This document shows positions 53,073 to 64,000 of a DNA stretch of 64,000 bases, in pieces. This stretch comes from Streptomyces sp. PH10-H1 (GTDB taxonomy: Bacteria > Actinomycetota > Actinomycetes > Streptomycetales > Streptomycetaceae). The position numbers and the translations under genes are program-made. The notes under the pieces were generated by a model that made no database searches, was not told the origin of the DNA, and worked only from the letters and a program-made list of their open reading frames with translations. The stretch spans positions 30,501 to 94,500 of the forward strand of contig NZ_JASISZ010000017.1 of NCBI RefSeq assembly GCF_030063355.1, written 5' to 3'. How positions within the stretch are numbered: position 1 is the stretch's first letter; every line of letters starts with the position of its first letter.

Positions 53073-53918
53073 GTGAACGTGCTGCTCGCCGAGGTGGCGC
53101 AGGCCGCCCAGCGGCTGGCCGACGCCGGCGTGCCGTCCCCGCGTTTCGACGCGGAGGAACTGGCCGCGTACGTGCACGGCGTCAAGCGCGGCGAGCTGCA
53201 CTCGGTCGCCGACTCCGACTTCGACGCCCGCTACTGGGAGGCCGTCGCACGCCGCGAGGCCCGTGAGCCGCTCCAGCACATCACCGGACGCGCCTTCTTC
53301 CGGTATCTGGAGCTGCAGGTCGGACCCGGCGTCTTCGTCCCGCGTCCCGAGACCGAGTCCGTGGTGGGCTGGGCGATAGACGCCGTACGGGCCATGGATG
53401 TGGCCGAACCGCTGATCGTCGACCTGTGTACGGGCTCCGGGGCGATCGCGCTGGCGCTGGCCCAGGAGGTGCCGCGCTCGCGTGTGCACGCCGTGGAGCT
53501 GTCGGAAGCGGCTCTGGAGTGGGCCCGCAAGAACATCGAGGGCAGCAAGGTCCAGCTGGAGCACGGCGACGCGCTCACCGCGTTTCCCGAGCTGAACGGC
53601 CAGGTCGACCTCGTCATCAGCAATCCGCCGTACATCCCGCTCACGGAGTGGGAATATGTGGCGCCCGAGGCTCGTGACCACGACCCCGAATTGGCACTCT
53701 TCTCGGGCGAGGACGGCCTCGACACCATCCGCGGAATCGAGCGCACGGCACACCGGCTGCTCCGGCCTGGCGGCGTCGTCGTGATCGAGCACGCGGACTC
53801 CCAGGGCGGTCAGGTTCCGTGGATCTTCAAGGAGGACGCCGGCTGGGCCGACGCCGCCGACCACCCCGACCTGAACAACCGGCCCCGCTTCACTACCGCT
53901 CGCAAGGCAACGCCATGA
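53073..53918 (+). CDS. prmC: Release factor glutamine methyltransferase
   Basis: The product has 281 aa. The helical N-terminal domain is followed by the SAM domain with VDLCTGSGAIALALA near residue 120 and the NPPY motif at N184-Y187. It methylates the GGQ glutamine of release factors. GTG at 53073 follows AGGAGGG. The 3' end of the gene is partly duplicated just downstream. Confidence 0.95.
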   Translation: MNVLLAEVAQAAQRLADAGVPSPRFDAEELAAYVHGVKRGELHSVADSDFDARYWEAVARREAREPLQHITGRAFFRYLELQVGPGVFVPRPETESVVGWAIDAVRAMDVAEPLIVDLCTGSGAIALALAQEVPRSRVHAVELSEAALEWARKNIEGSKVQLEHGDALTAFPELNGQVDLVISNPPYIPLTEWEYVAPEARDHDPELALFSGEDGLDTIRGIERTAHRLLRPGGVVVIEHADSQGGQVPWIFKEDAGWADAADHPDLNNRPRFTTARKATP

Positions 53919-53986
53919 TGCCGGGGGTACGGGGGTCGTCCCCCGGACGAAAGCAGCACTACCGCTCGCAGGGCGACGCCATGATG
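53891..53986. repeat. Duplicated prmC 3' end with a small hairpin insertion
   Basis: Copy 1 (53891-53920) carries the last codons and stop of prmC. Copy 2 (53957-53986) matches at 28 of 30 positions. The 36 bp between them contain a GC hairpin, including the 16-mer at 53931-53946 that is also found, reversed, at 61669-61684. It looks like a small insertion that duplicated flanking bases, or a slippage event. Confidence 0.7.
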
Positions 53987-54045
53987 ACGCGGGTCAACAG
54001 CACGGACGGTGCCGCAGCGGCGGCGCACAGCCTGGAGGTCAGCTA

Positions 54046-54693
54046 ATGGCACGGCGTTACGACTGCTCGGACGCGACCGACCGCGCCGCCGGACTGCGTG
54101 AGGCGACGTCCGCCATCAAGCGCGGTGAGCTCGTCGTGCTGCCCACCGACACCCTGTACGGCATCGGCGCGGACGCGTTCGACGCCCAGGCCGTCAGCGA
54201 TCTGCTGGAGGCCAAGGGCCGGGGCCGCAATATGCCCTCGCCGGTGCTGATCGGCTCCCCGAACACGCTGCACGGCCTGGTCACCGACTTCTCCGAGCGG
54301 GCCTGGGAGCTCGTCGACGCCTTCTGGCCCGGTGCGCTCACCCTCGTCGCCAGGCACCAGCCGTCCCTCAACTGGGACCTCGGTGACACCCGGGGCACCG
54401 TCGCCGTCCGGATGCCGCTGCACCCCGTCGCGATCGAGTTGCTGACCGCCACCGGGCCGCTGGCCGTTTCCAGCGCCAACCTGAGCGGTCACCGCTCTCC
54501 CGAGGACTGTGACGCCGCGCAGGAGATGCTCGGCGATTCCGTAGCGGTGTACCTGGACGGCGGGCCGACGCCGGCCACCGTTCCGTCGTCGATCGTCGAC
54601 GTGACCGGCAAGATCCCGGTCCTGCTGCGGGCCGGCGCGATCAGCGCCGACCAGCTCCGAGAGGTCGTACCCGACCTGGAGGAGCGCAATTGA
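54046..54693 (+). CDS. Threonylcarbamoyl-AMP synthase (Sua5/YrdC family)
   Basis: The product has 215 aa, a single YrdC domain: KRGELVVLPTDTLYGIGADAF near residue 25, KGRGRNMPSPVLIGS near 58 and SSANLSGHRSPEDCDAAQ near 145. It makes threonylcarbamoyl-AMP for the t6A base of ANN-decoding tRNAs. ATG at 54046 with GGAGGTC upstream. The prmC neighbour is the usual one. Confidence 0.95.
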   Translation: MARRYDCSDATDRAAGLREATSAIKRGELVVLPTDTLYGIGADAFDAQAVSDLLEAKGRGRNMPSPVLIGSPNTLHGLVTDFSERAWELVDAFWPGALTLVARHQPSLNWDLGDTRGTVAVRMPLHPVAIELLTATGPLAVSSANLSGHRSPEDCDAAQEMLGDSVAVYLDGGPTPATVPSSIVDVTGKIPVLLRAGAISADQLREVVPDLEERN

Positions 54694-55328
54694 CCGCGCC
54701 CGAAAGGCGTGGCATACCGGGTCAGCGCGATGACCGCTTCCGCATCCTCCACGTCTGCACCGGCAATGTCTGCCGCTCGCCGATCGCCGAGCGGCTGACC
54801 CGTCATGCGCTGACGCTGCGCCTCGGCGACGGAGCCGCCGGCATCCTCGTCGAGTCCGCCGGCACCTGGGGCCACGAAGGCGCCCCCATGGAGGCGCACG
54901 CCGCCGCCGTACTGACCGAGTACGGCGCCGACGCGACCGGTTTCATCGGCCGTGAGCTGCTCGACGACCACGTCATCGACGCCGACCTGGTGCTCACCGC
55001 GACCCGCGACCACCGCGCCCAGGTCATCTCGATGGGGCACGCCGCGGGGCTGCGCACCTTCACCCTGAAGGAGTTCACCCGGCTGGTGCGGGCCATAGAT
55101 CCCGCGACCCTCCCTGAGGGCAGCGTGACCGAGCGCGCCCGCGCCCTGGTCCGGGCCGCCGCCGCGCTGCGCGGCTGGCTGCTGGCCCCGAGCGCGGAGG
55201 CCGACGAGGTCTACGACCCCTACGGCGCCCCGATCGGCTTCTTCCGCAGCATCGGCGAGGAGATCCAGGGCTCCCTCGACCCGGTCGTCACGGCCCTGAC
55301 CGGGATCCGTACGCCGACCCCGCGCTGA
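54690..55328 (+). CDS. Low-molecular-weight protein tyrosine phosphatase-like
   Basis: The product has 212 aa. The P-loop C23-T-G-N-V-C-R29 (CxxxxxR) is at the start, and DPYG near 175 may hold the acid Asp. This fits the LMW phosphatase fold with an extended C-terminus. TTG start overlapping the previous stop by 4 bp. A substrate is unknown; relatives act on tyrosine kinases or arsenate. Confidence 0.88.
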   Translation: MTAPERRGIPGQRDDRFRILHVCTGNVCRSPIAERLTRHALTLRLGDGAAGILVESAGTWGHEGAPMEAHAAAVLTEYGADATGFIGRELLDDHVIDADLVLTATRDHRAQVISMGHAAGLRTFTLKEFTRLVRAIDPATLPEGSVTERARALVRAAAALRGWLLAPSAEADEVYDPYGAPIGFFRSIGEEIQGSLDPVVTALTGIRTPTPR

Positions 55329-55421
55329 CGGCGGCCTGATTCGCTCTCTCACCAGGCGCCGCGGCAGCAGCGCCCCTACAGTTGGGCTACACAGACCCGA
55401 TCCTCCTGCGGGAGTCCTGCT

Positions 55422-56735
55422 ATGCCGGTCGCCGGAATCACCTCACAGACCTCGCTGCGGCCCGCCGCCCAGACGTGGCGCCCGGATTTTGACGCGCTGC
55501 GGAGGCAGGACCCCGAACTGGCGGGGGCGCTGCTGGCCGAGCTGGAGCGGCAGAGCACCACCCTGCAGCTGATCGCGGGGGAGAACTTCATCTCGTCCGC
55601 CGTCCTCTCCGCGCTCGGCTCGCCGCTGGCGAACAAGTACGCCGAGGGCTATCCGGGCCGCCGCCACCACTCCGGCTGCGAGCTCGTCGATGTGGCGGAA
55701 CGGCTGGCGGTGGAGCGGGCCACCGGCCTCTTCGGCGCCGAGCACGCGAACGTCCAGCCCTACTCCGGGTCCTCCGCCGTGCTGGCCGCGTACGCGGCGC
55801 TGCTGGTCCCCGGGGACACGGTGCTCGCGATGGCGCTGCCGCACGGCGGCCACCTCACCCACGGCTCGCAGTCCAATTTCTCCGGCCGCTGGTTCCGCTT
55901 CGTCGGCTACGGCGTGACCGCGCCTGCCTCCGCCGACGGGGGCGGATTCATCGACTACGACCAGGTACGGGCGCTGGCCCGGGAGCACCGCCCCAAGGCG
56001 ATCGTCTGCGGCGGCATCGCCTATCCCCGGCACATCGACTACCGGGCCTTCCGGGAGATCGCCGACGAGGTCGAGGCCTATCTGATCGTGGACGCCGCGC
56101 ACACCCTGGGCCTGGTCGCGGGCGGCGCGGCGCCCAGCCCGGTGCCGTACGCGGATGTGGTGTGCGCGACCACCCACAAGGTGCTCCGCGGTCCGCGTGG
56201 CGGGCTGATCCTGTGCGGTGCGGACCTCGCCCAGCGCATCGACCGGGCCGTCTTCCCGTTCTCCCAGGGCGGCCCCCACCTGCACTCCATCGCGGCGAAG
56301 GCGGCGGCCTTCGCGGAGGCCGCGACCCCGGCCTTCGCCAGCTACGCCCACCAGGTCGTCGCCAATGCCCGGGTGCTGGCCGACGCGCTCGCCGCCGAAG
56401 GGCTGCTGATCACCACCGGCGGCACCGACACCCACCTGATCACCGCCGATGTCACTCCGCTGGGTGCGACCGGCGTACAGGCCAGGGGCCGCTGCGCCGC
56501 CGCCGGAATCGTCGTCGACAAATACGCGCTCCCGTACGATCCGCAGCCGTCCGACATCGGGTCCGGCATCCGCATCGGCACCGCCGCGGTGACCACCCAG
56601 GGCATGTCGGAGCCGGAGATGTCGCAGGTCGCGCCCTTGATGGCCCGTGCGCTGCGCGAGGAACCGGGGCTCGCCTCCGAGGTCGCGGAACTCGTCGGAG
56701 GCTTCCCTCCTTACCCGGAGCGACCGTCAGGTTGA
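55422..56735 (+). CDS. glyA: Serine hydroxymethyltransferase
   Basis: The product has 437 aa. The PLP lysine K253 lies in VCATTHKVLRGPRGGLILC. Other family blocks are LIAGENFISSAV, NKYAEGYPGRRHHSGCELVD and VQPYSGSSAVLAAY. It interconverts serine and glycine and feeds one-carbon folate. The usual YGGCE of the family reads HSGCE here, as in actinomycete homologues. Strong CGGGAG precedes the ATG at 55422. Confidence 0.95.
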   Translation: MPVAGITSQTSLRPAAQTWRPDFDALRRQDPELAGALLAELERQSTTLQLIAGENFISSAVLSALGSPLANKYAEGYPGRRHHSGCELVDVAERLAVERATGLFGAEHANVQPYSGSSAVLAAYAALLVPGDTVLAMALPHGGHLTHGSQSNFSGRWFRFVGYGVTAPASADGGGFIDYDQVRALAREHRPKAIVCGGIAYPRHIDYRAFREIADEVEAYLIVDAAHTLGLVAGGAAPSPVPYADVVCATTHKVLRGPRGGLILCGADLAQRIDRAVFPFSQGGPHLHSIAAKAAAFAEAATPAFASYAHQVVANARVLADALAAEGLLITTGGTDTHLITADVTPLGATGVQARGRCAAAGIVVDKYALPYDPQPSDIGSGIRIGTAAVTTQGMSEPEMSQVAPLMARALREEPGLASEVAELVGGFPPYPERPSG

Positions 56736-56882
56736 GTACCCTGGAACCACGGCCGGCTCCTGTGAGTCTTCGCAGATGTTCGCAGCTGGGAGTAGGACGC
56801 CACTAAGGTGTGACGCTGTGAGGACCTGCCCGACGCCCATGAAGCACCGCTTCGTCCGGCCGACCCTGCCGGAGGCGGCTCT

Positions 56883-58187
56883 GTGCGCGAGTATCTGCTG
56901 ACCCTTTGCGTGACTGCCGCCGTCACGTATCTGCTGACGGGGCCGGTGCGTAAGTTCGCCATCGCGGCCGGCGCCATGCCGGAGATCCGCGAGCGGGACG
57001 TGCACCGGGAGCCCACGCCGAGGCTCGGCGGAATCGCGATGTTCGGCGGCCTGTGCGCGGGTCTGCTGGTCTCGTCCCATCTGCTGAACCTGGGGAGCGT
57101 CTTCGAGCTGTCCAACGAGCCGCGGGCGCTGCTCTCCGGAGCGGGCCTGATCTGGCTGCTGGGCGTGCTGGACGACAAGTGGGGCGTGGACGCCCTGATC
57201 AAGCTCGGCGCTCAGATGATCGCCGCGGGCGTCATGGTGCTGCAGGGGCTGACGATCCTGTGGCTGCCGGTCCCCGGTGTGGGCACTGTCTCACTGTCGC
57301 CGATCCAGTCCACGCTGCTCACCGTCGCGCTGGTCGTCATCACCATCAACGCGGTCAATTTCGTGGACGGCCTGGACGGCCTCGCCTCCGGCATGGTCGC
57401 CATCGCCGCCATCGCGTTCTTCATGTACTCCTACCGCATGTGGTACGGCTACGGCGTCGAGGCGGCCGCCCCCGCGACGCTGTTCAGCGCGATCCTCATC
57501 GGCATGTGCCTGGGCTTCCTCCCGCACAACCTCCACCCCGCCCGGATCTTCATGGGCGACTCCGGCTCGATGCTGATCGGGCTGGTCCTCGCCTCGTCCG
57601 CGATCTCCATCACCGGCCAGGTGGATCCCGACGCCATCACCGACATGACGGGATCGACGCGGGAGACCGTGCACTTCATGGTGCCGGTCTACATGCCGCT
57701 GCTGCTGCCGCTCACCCTGATCGCGATCCCGGCCGCCGACCTGGTACTGGCGATCGTGCGCCGCACCTGGAACGGGCAGTCGCCGTTCGCCGCCGACCGC
57801 GGCCATCTGCACCACCGGCTGCTGGAGATCGGGCACTCGCACAGCCGGGCCGTACTGATCATGTACTTCTGGTCGGCGCTGATCGCGTTCGGCGCGGTCG
57901 CCTTCTCGCTCAACTCGTCCAGCCTGTGGATCGTCCTGGTCATCGTCGTGCTCAGCGCGGCCGGCCTGGTCGTGCTGCTGCTGCCGCGCTTCCGGCCGCG
58001 CGCACCGCGCTGGGCCGAGTCGTTCGTGCCGCCCCGCTACCGCCGCAGGCGCCGCGCGATGGAGGCAGGACAGCTCATCGCCGAGCAGACGCTGCGCTCG
58101 GGCCGCGCCGCCGGCGTCAATGGCGCGACGGCCATCGGCGACCGCTCCCTGCTCCCCGACCGGCGCCCGGTCGACAGCCGCAGGTAA
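56883..58187 (+). CDS. MraY/WecA-type polyprenyl-phosphate sugar-phosphate transferase
   Basis: The product has 434 aa with about 11 membrane segments. Family motifs: PTPRLGGIAMF near residue 42, LLGVLDDKWGVD near 94, VNFVDGLDGLASG near 157, FMGDSGSMLIGL near 222 and GHLHHRLLEIGHSHSRA near 303. It starts a lipid-linked glycopolymer, probably by adding GlcNAc-1-phosphate. GTG start. The LCP gene nearby may act in the same wall pathway. Confidence 0.93.
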   Translation: MREYLLTLCVTAAVTYLLTGPVRKFAIAAGAMPEIRERDVHREPTPRLGGIAMFGGLCAGLLVSSHLLNLGSVFELSNEPRALLSGAGLIWLLGVLDDKWGVDALIKLGAQMIAAGVMVLQGLTILWLPVPGVGTVSLSPIQSTLLTVALVVITINAVNFVDGLDGLASGMVAIAAIAFFMYSYRMWYGYGVEAAAPATLFSAILIGMCLGFLPHNLHPARIFMGDSGSMLIGLVLASSAISITGQVDPDAITDMTGSTRETVHFMVPVYMPLLLPLTLIAIPAADLVLAIVRRTWNGQSPFAADRGHLHHRLLEIGHSHSRAVLIMYFWSALIAFGAVAFSLNSSSLWIVLVIVVLSAAGLVVLLLPRFRPRAPRWAESFVPPRYRRRRRAMEAGQLIAEQTLRSGRAAGVNGATAIGDRSLLPDRRPVDSRR

Positions 58188-58333
58188 CGGGCGGGCTGCC
58201 TTTATCAGAGGGCGAGTTGGACGTACGCGATACGACACGCCACGTACTCCTTCCGTGTGACAGGCAGCACACGAACAAGGTAAAGACCGGATCAAATACT
58301 TTGTGATACCGTTCACGAAACCCGGGAGACAAG

Positions 58334-58364
58334 CCGAAAGACCCTAGAGCAACGGTCTTCCGGC
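58334..58364. terminator. Hairpin between the WecA-type gene and atpI
   Basis: The arms GCCGAAAGACC (58333-58343) and GGTCTTCCGGC (58354-58364) pair with one mismatch around a 10 nt loop. It could end the upstream transcript or lie in the atp operon leader. Confidence 0.45.
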
Positions 58365-58449
58365 GTGAGGCACGTCCTCGGTCCGGGTCTACGCTCGTCT
58401 CCGACGATCAGCCGTTTTCCCCCAACTCCCCGCCGGAGGAGCTGCCACC

Positions 58450-58863
58450 ATGCAGTCCAACGACGTCCGAACCTTCCTCAACTGCGCCGTCCCCACTGCC
58501 GCCGCCGGTGTCATCGCCGTCGTTGTCAGCAGTGCGGTCGCCGGTGGCAAGGGAGCGCTCGGCGCCGCCTTCGGCGCGTTCGTGGTGATCACGTTCATGT
58601 CGATGGGTCTGCTGGTCCTGCAGCGCATCGCGAAGTCGTACCCGTCGCTGTTCCAGATGATGGGGCTCGCGCTGTACACGACGCAGATCCTGCTGCTCGC
58701 GGTGATCCTCGCGGTGTTCAAGAACACCGAACTGTTCAACCCGCGGGCCTTCGCCTTCTCGCTTCTCGGCGCCACTCTGACCTGGATCGCCGCACAGGCC
58801 CGAGCCCATATGAAGGCGAAGATCCTGTATGTCGAGCCCGACTCCGCCGGGTCAGCGTCGTGA
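58450..58863 (+). CDS. atpI: ATP synthase protein I
   Basis: The product has 137 aa with four hydrophobic segments (about residues 15-33, 38-58, 73-92 and 98-118). It matches the actinomycete AtpI-like protein that heads the atp operon and may help c-ring assembly. GCCGGAGGAG lies upstream of the ATG. The operon genes follow in the standard order. Confidence 0.9.
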   Translation: MQSNDVRTFLNCAVPTAAAGVIAVVVSSAVAGGKGALGAAFGAFVVITFMSMGLLVLQRIAKSYPSLFQMMGLALYTTQILLLAVILAVFKNTELFNPRAFAFSLLGATLTWIAAQARAHMKAKILYVEPDSAGSAS

Positions 58864-59085
58864 ACCGTAGGGCCGGTGTAAAGACGTCCCCGCTCATTTG
58901 CTATCGTCCGGTCTCAACTGCGGCACAACTGGCGCGGGCAGCGGAGCTGCCCGCACAGTCTCTCGGCGTGAAGCCGATGAGCCGCCCCCATTTCTGCCAG
59001 ACCAGTCCAGTGCCGTTCCGTGGCTGCACGCCGCGCCGACACATCGAGGTTGCCGTACCCATGCGCCACGCTGAAGGAGCTCGCG
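58864..59085 (+). other. atpI-atpB intergenic region
   Basis: This 222 bp gap holds no gene. A strong AAGGAG before the atpB GTG is at its right end. I see no clear promoter or hairpin. Confidence 0.4.
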
Positions 59086-59895
59086 GTGAGTGCTGACCAG
59101 GTTCTCGCCTCCGAGACGAACTGCCACATCTTTGCCGGGTGCGGCTTCCCGGCCCCCGGCCTGCACTCCTTCATGTTCGACCCGATCTTCACGGTCGGCG
59201 GTCATGACTTCAACAAGCCGATGCTGCTCGCGTTTCTGAGCACCGTCGTCATCGTCGGCTTCTTCTGGGCGGCCTTCAACAAGCCGAAGGTGCTCCCGGG
59301 CAAGCTGCAGATGGTCGGCGAGGCGGGCTATGACTTCGTCCGCCGCGGGATCGTCTACGAGACGCTCGGCAAGAAGCAGGGCGAGAAGTACGTCCCGCTG
59401 ATGGTCTCGCTGTTCTTCATGGTCTGGATCATGAACATCTGGTCGATCATCCCGGTCGCGCAGTTCCCCGTGACCTCGATCATCGCCTTCCCGGCCGCGC
59501 TCGCCCTGATCGTCTACGTCACATGGATGACGCTGACCTTCAAGAAGCACGGCTTCGTCGGCGGCCTGAAGAACGTCTCCGGTTACGACAAGTCGCTCGG
59601 CCCGGTTCTGCCGCTGGTCATGTTCCTCGAGTTCCTCTCGAACGTGATCGTGCGGCCGTTCACCCACGCGGTCCGGCTCTTCGCCAACATGTTCGCCGGT
59701 CACCTGCTGCTGCTGATGTTCACCATCGCCAGCTGGTACCTGCTGAACGGAATCGGTATCGCCTACGCAGGTGTCTCGTTCGTGCTGACGATCGTGATGA
59801 CCGCCTTCGAACTCTTCATCCAGGCTGTCCAGGCGTACGTGTTCGTGCTGCTGGCCGCCACCTATGTACAGGGCGCGCTCGCCGAGCACCACTGA
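59086..59895 (+). CDS. atpB: ATP synthase subunit a
   Basis: The product has 269 aa with five to six membrane segments. The essential Arg lies in FLSNVIVRPFTHAVRLFANMFAGHLLL, which faces the c-ring and forms the proton path. GTG at 59086 follows AAGGAG by 6 bases. The N-terminus has two Cys (NCHIFAGCG). Confidence 0.96.
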   Translation: MSADQVLASETNCHIFAGCGFPAPGLHSFMFDPIFTVGGHDFNKPMLLAFLSTVVIVGFFWAAFNKPKVLPGKLQMVGEAGYDFVRRGIVYETLGKKQGEKYVPLMVSLFFMVWIMNIWSIIPVAQFPVTSIIAFPAALALIVYVTWMTLTFKKHGFVGGLKNVSGYDKSLGPVLPLVMFLEFLSNVIVRPFTHAVRLFANMFAGHLLLLMFTIASWYLLNGIGIAYAGVSFVLTIVMTAFELFIQAVQAYVFVLLAATYVQGALAEHH

Positions 59896-60213
<318 letters not shown>

Positions 60214-60249
60214 TTACGGCACCAGCCCCATTCGACGGAAGGCACTGAT

Positions 60250-60798
60250 GTGATCGCCCTGGCACAGATGGCGGCGGCCGCGAAGGCGGAAAACCCCCTC
60301 ATTCCGCCGATCCCCGAGCTCATCATCGGCCTGATCGCCTTTGCCATCGTCTTCGGCTTCCTCGCCAAGAAGCTCCTCCCGAACATCAACAAGGTTCTGG
60401 ACGAGCGCCGCGAGGCCATCGAAGGCGGCATGGAGAAGGCCGAGGCCACCCAGGCTGAGGCGCAGCAGACGCTCGAGCAGTACCGTGAGCAGCTCTCCGA
60501 GGCCCGGCACGAAGCCGCGCGACTGCGCCAGGAGGCGCAGGAGCAGGGTGCCGCGCTCATCGCCGAGATGCGCGCAGAGGGTCAGCGGCAGCGCGAGGAC
60601 ATCGTCGCTGCCGGCCACGCTCAGATCGCGGCCGACCGCAAGGCAGCCGCGCAGGCACTGCGTCAGGACGTGGGCAAGCTCGCCACGGACCTGGCCGGCA
60701 AGCTCGTCGGTGAGTCCCTCGAGGACAGCGCCCGGCAGAGCCGCACCATCGACCGCTTCCTCGACGAGCTCGAGGAGAAGGCCGAGGCCACGCGATGA
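60250..60798 (+). CDS. atpF: ATP synthase subunit b
   Basis: The product has 182 aa. One membrane helix (about residues 18-38) is followed by a long Ala/Glu/Arg-rich stalk that dimerises. GTG start with GGAAGG seven bases upstream. Its stop overlaps atpH by 4 bp. Confidence 0.96.
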   Translation: MIALAQMAAAAKAENPLIPPIPELIIGLIAFAIVFGFLAKKLLPNINKVLDERREAIEGGMEKAEATQAEAQQTLEQYREQLSEARHEAARLRQEAQEQGAALIAEMRAEGQRQREDIVAAGHAQIAADRKAAAQALRQDVGKLATDLAGKLVGESLEDSARQSRTIDRFLDELEEKAEATR

Positions 60799-61610
60799 AC
60801 GGCGCGAGCCGCGAGGCACTGGCCGCCGCACGCGAGCGACTCGACGCGCTGACGGACGACACGTCCGTCGACGCGGCGAAGCTCGGGGAAGAGCTGGCCG
60901 CCGTCACGGGGCTGCTCGACCGCGAGGGATCGCTGCGGCGCGCCCTGACCGACCCGGCGAAGTCCGGTGAGGCCAAGGCGGGGCTTGCCGAGCAGCTGCT
61001 CGGCGGCCAGATCGGCGGAGAGACCCTCGACCTCGTGTCGGGCATGGTCCGCTCCCGCTGGTCCCGGTCGCGTGACCTGACCGACGCGGTGGAGGAGCTT
61101 TCCTACGCCGCCGATCTGGTCGCAGCCCAGCGCACCGGCGCTCTCGACGATGTCGAGGACGAGCTGTTCCGCTTCGGCCGGATCGTCTCCGGCAGCAGCG
61201 AACTGCGGGCCGCACTGACCGACAAGGTCGCCACGACCACCGCGAAGGCCGGGCTGCTGCGCACGCTGCTGGACGGCCGGGTCGACCCGGTCACCGAGCG
61301 GCTGGTCGCACGGCTTGTGACCCACCCGCGGGGACGTAGCCTGGAAGCAGGGCTCGAAGCCCTGTCCAGGCTGGCCGCCACTCGCCGTAACCGGATGGTC
61401 GCGGTAGTGGTGTCGGCGGTTCCGCTGACCGACCAGCAGAAGCAGCGCCTCGGCGCCACGCTGGCCAAGCTGTACGGCCGGCAGGTGCACCTCAACCTCG
61501 ACGTGGACCCCGAGGTCCTCGGCGGAGTCACGGTGCGCATCGGCGACGAGGTCATCAACGGCACCATCGCCGACCGCCTCGAAGAGGCGTCGCGGCGGAT
61601 GGCCGGCTGA
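60795..61610 (+). CDS. atpH: ATP synthase subunit delta
   Basis: The product has 271 aa, longer than the ~180 aa E. coli subunit, as is usual in Streptomyces. The C-terminal OSCP-type part has RRNRMVAVVVSAVPLTDQQKQRLGATLAKLYGR then VLGGVTVRIGDEVINGTI. It links the stalk to the catalytic head. Confidence 0.95.
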   Translation: MNGASREALAAARERLDALTDDTSVDAAKLGEELAAVTGLLDREGSLRRALTDPAKSGEAKAGLAEQLLGGQIGGETLDLVSGMVRSRWSRSRDLTDAVEELSYAADLVAAQRTGALDDVEDELFRFGRIVSGSSELRAALTDKVATTTAKAGLLRTLLDGRVDPVTERLVARLVTHPRGRSLEAGLEALSRLAATRRNRMVAVVVSAVPLTDQQKQRLGATLAKLYGRQVHLNLDVDPEVLGGVTVRIGDEVINGTIADRLEEASRRMAG

Positions 61611-61660
61611 CCAGCCACCAACTCAAGAGCATGACCGCGGCCCGAGTTGGGCCGTAGCGC

Positions 61661-61691
61661 GGTGCCTGCCGGGGGACGACCCCCAGGCACC
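61661..61691 (+). promoter_or_regulatory. Hairpin between atpH and atpA
   Basis: GGTGCCTG (61661-61668) and GGGGG (61671-61675) pair with CCCCC (61680-61684) and AGGCACC (61685-61691). It lies 51 bp after atpH and 43 bp before atpA, inside the operon. It contains a 16-mer also found after prmC, so it may be a dispersed repeat or a transcript-processing site. Confidence 0.55.
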
Positions 61692-61733
61692 CGCAAGAAA
61701 CTTCGGGCCCAACAAGGAGAGCAGGGAACCCAG

Positions 61734-63305
<1,572 letters not shown>

Positions 63306-63307
63306 GC

Positions 63308-64000
63308 ATGGGAGCCCAGCTCAGGGTCTACAAGCGTCGCATCAAGTCGGTATCCGCGACCAAGAAGATCACCAAGGCGATGGAGATGATCGCCGCCTCG
63401 CGCATCGTCAAGGCGCAGCGTCAGGTGGCGGCATCGGGTCCGTACGCGACCGAGCTCACCCGCGCGGTGACCGCGGTCGCCACGGGCTCCAACACCAAGC
63501 ACCCCCTGACCACCGAGGTCGAGTCCCCGGCCCGGGCCGCGGTCCTGCTCATCACGAGCGACCGCGGTCTGGCCGGCGGGTACTCCTCCAACGCGATCAA
63601 GGCGGCGGACAAGCTCACCGAGCGGCTTCGCTCGGAGGGCAAAGAGGTCGACTCGTACATCATCGGGCGCAAGGGAGTCGCCTACTACGGCTTCCGTGAG
63701 CGCACGGTCGTGGAGTCCTGGCAGGGCTTCACCGACCAGCCGGGCTACGGGGACGCCAAGACCGTCGCCGCTCCGCTCATCGCGTCGGTCCTGCGGGACA
63801 CGGCCGAGGGCGGCGTGGACGAGCTGCACATCGTCTTCACCGAGTTCGTCTCGATGATGGTGCAGGCGCCGGTGGAGAAGCGGCTGCTGCCGCTCAGCCT
63901 CGACCCGCAGGCACAGGAGTCGCAGGAGGAGTCGCACGCCAAGGGAGAAATCCTGCCGCTGTACGACTTCGAGCCGTCGGCGGAAGGCGTCCTGGACGCC
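63308..64000 (+). CDS. atpG: ATP synthase subunit gamma, cut by window edge
   Basis: At least 231 residues remain from ATG 63308 to the window edge. The start [33 protein letters not shown] is the coiled shaft, and [20 protein letters not shown] is the central block. It rotates inside the alpha-beta head. atpD and atpC should follow to the right. Confidence 0.96.
   Translation, partial: MGAQLRVYKRRIKSVSATKKITKAMEMIAASRIVKAQRQVAASGPYATELTRAVTAVATGSNTKHPLTTEVESPARAAVLLITSDRGLAGGYSSNAIKAADKLTERLRSEGKEVDSYIIGRKGVAYYGFRERTVVESWQGFTDQPGYGDAKTVAAPLIASVLRDTAEGGVDELHIVFTEFVSMMVQAPVEKRLLPLSLDPQAQESQEESHAKGEILPLYDFEPSAEGVLDA

Overview
The window is high-GC chromosomal DNA with strong third-position G/C bias and frequent GTG and TTG starts. 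Its gene families (conservon, acyl-CoA carboxylase epsilon subunit, Gln/Gly-rich Rho, DUF397 with a DUF5753 regulator) point to a Streptomyces or a close relative. From about 42.5 kb rightwards the order lysA, hom, thrC, thrB, rho, LCP gene, rpmE, prfA, prmC, tsaC-type gene, phosphatase, glyA, wecA-type gene, atpIBEFHAG is the conserved Streptomyces core arrangement.

Region 1 (1 to about 8.93 kb) is accessory. It opens inside the transfer and regulation module of an integrative conjugative element of the AICE type: a DUF2637 (Spd-like) membrane protein, an FtsK/SpoIIIE-type translocase, two small genes, and a divergent GntR-type repressor with two DNA-binding domains. Next come a DUF397/DUF5753 pair and, read the other way, a run of small genes leading into a three-gene ATP-grasp RiPP (graspetide) cluster: precursor, ATP-grasp ligase and PIMT-like methyltransferase. 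The accessory DNA stops abruptly in the last ~68 codons of a lon protease gene (about 8.93 to 9.14 kb), which looks like the right junction of an insertion.

Region 2 (9.2 to 30.4 kb) is chromosomal: a secreted GH25 lysozyme, a MarR regulator with a visible palindromic operator, a PP2C-like phosphatase, a conservon (cvnABCD) followed by a StyA-like flavoprotein monooxygenase, an NlpC/P60 hydrolase, a PQQ-repeat protein, a TetR regulator, two divergent diiron proteins, a CapA-like lipoprotein, a polysaccharide deacetylase, a PBP/RodA pair, a pentapeptide-repeat protein and a glutathione peroxidase.

Region 3 (30.4 to 36.5 kb) is less orderly. A LuxR/TrmB-like regulator lies directly upstream of a small secreted protein made almost wholly of a nine-residue V-W-V-P repeat, which I do not recognise as a described system. 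It is followed by a metallophosphoesterase and a patch of decayed genes: an internally deleted LuxR regulator, a second LuxR remnant and a truncated VOC gene around an intact MmyB-like regulator.

Region 4 (36.6 to 64 kb) is core metabolism: acyl-CoA carboxylase beta and epsilon subunits, a GT-C-type membrane protein, tRNA-Arg(CCG), a response regulator, an ArgRS-like protein without a catalytic domain, lysine and threonine biosynthesis, Rho, translation termination genes, and the ATP synthase operon, which runs off the right edge inside atpG.
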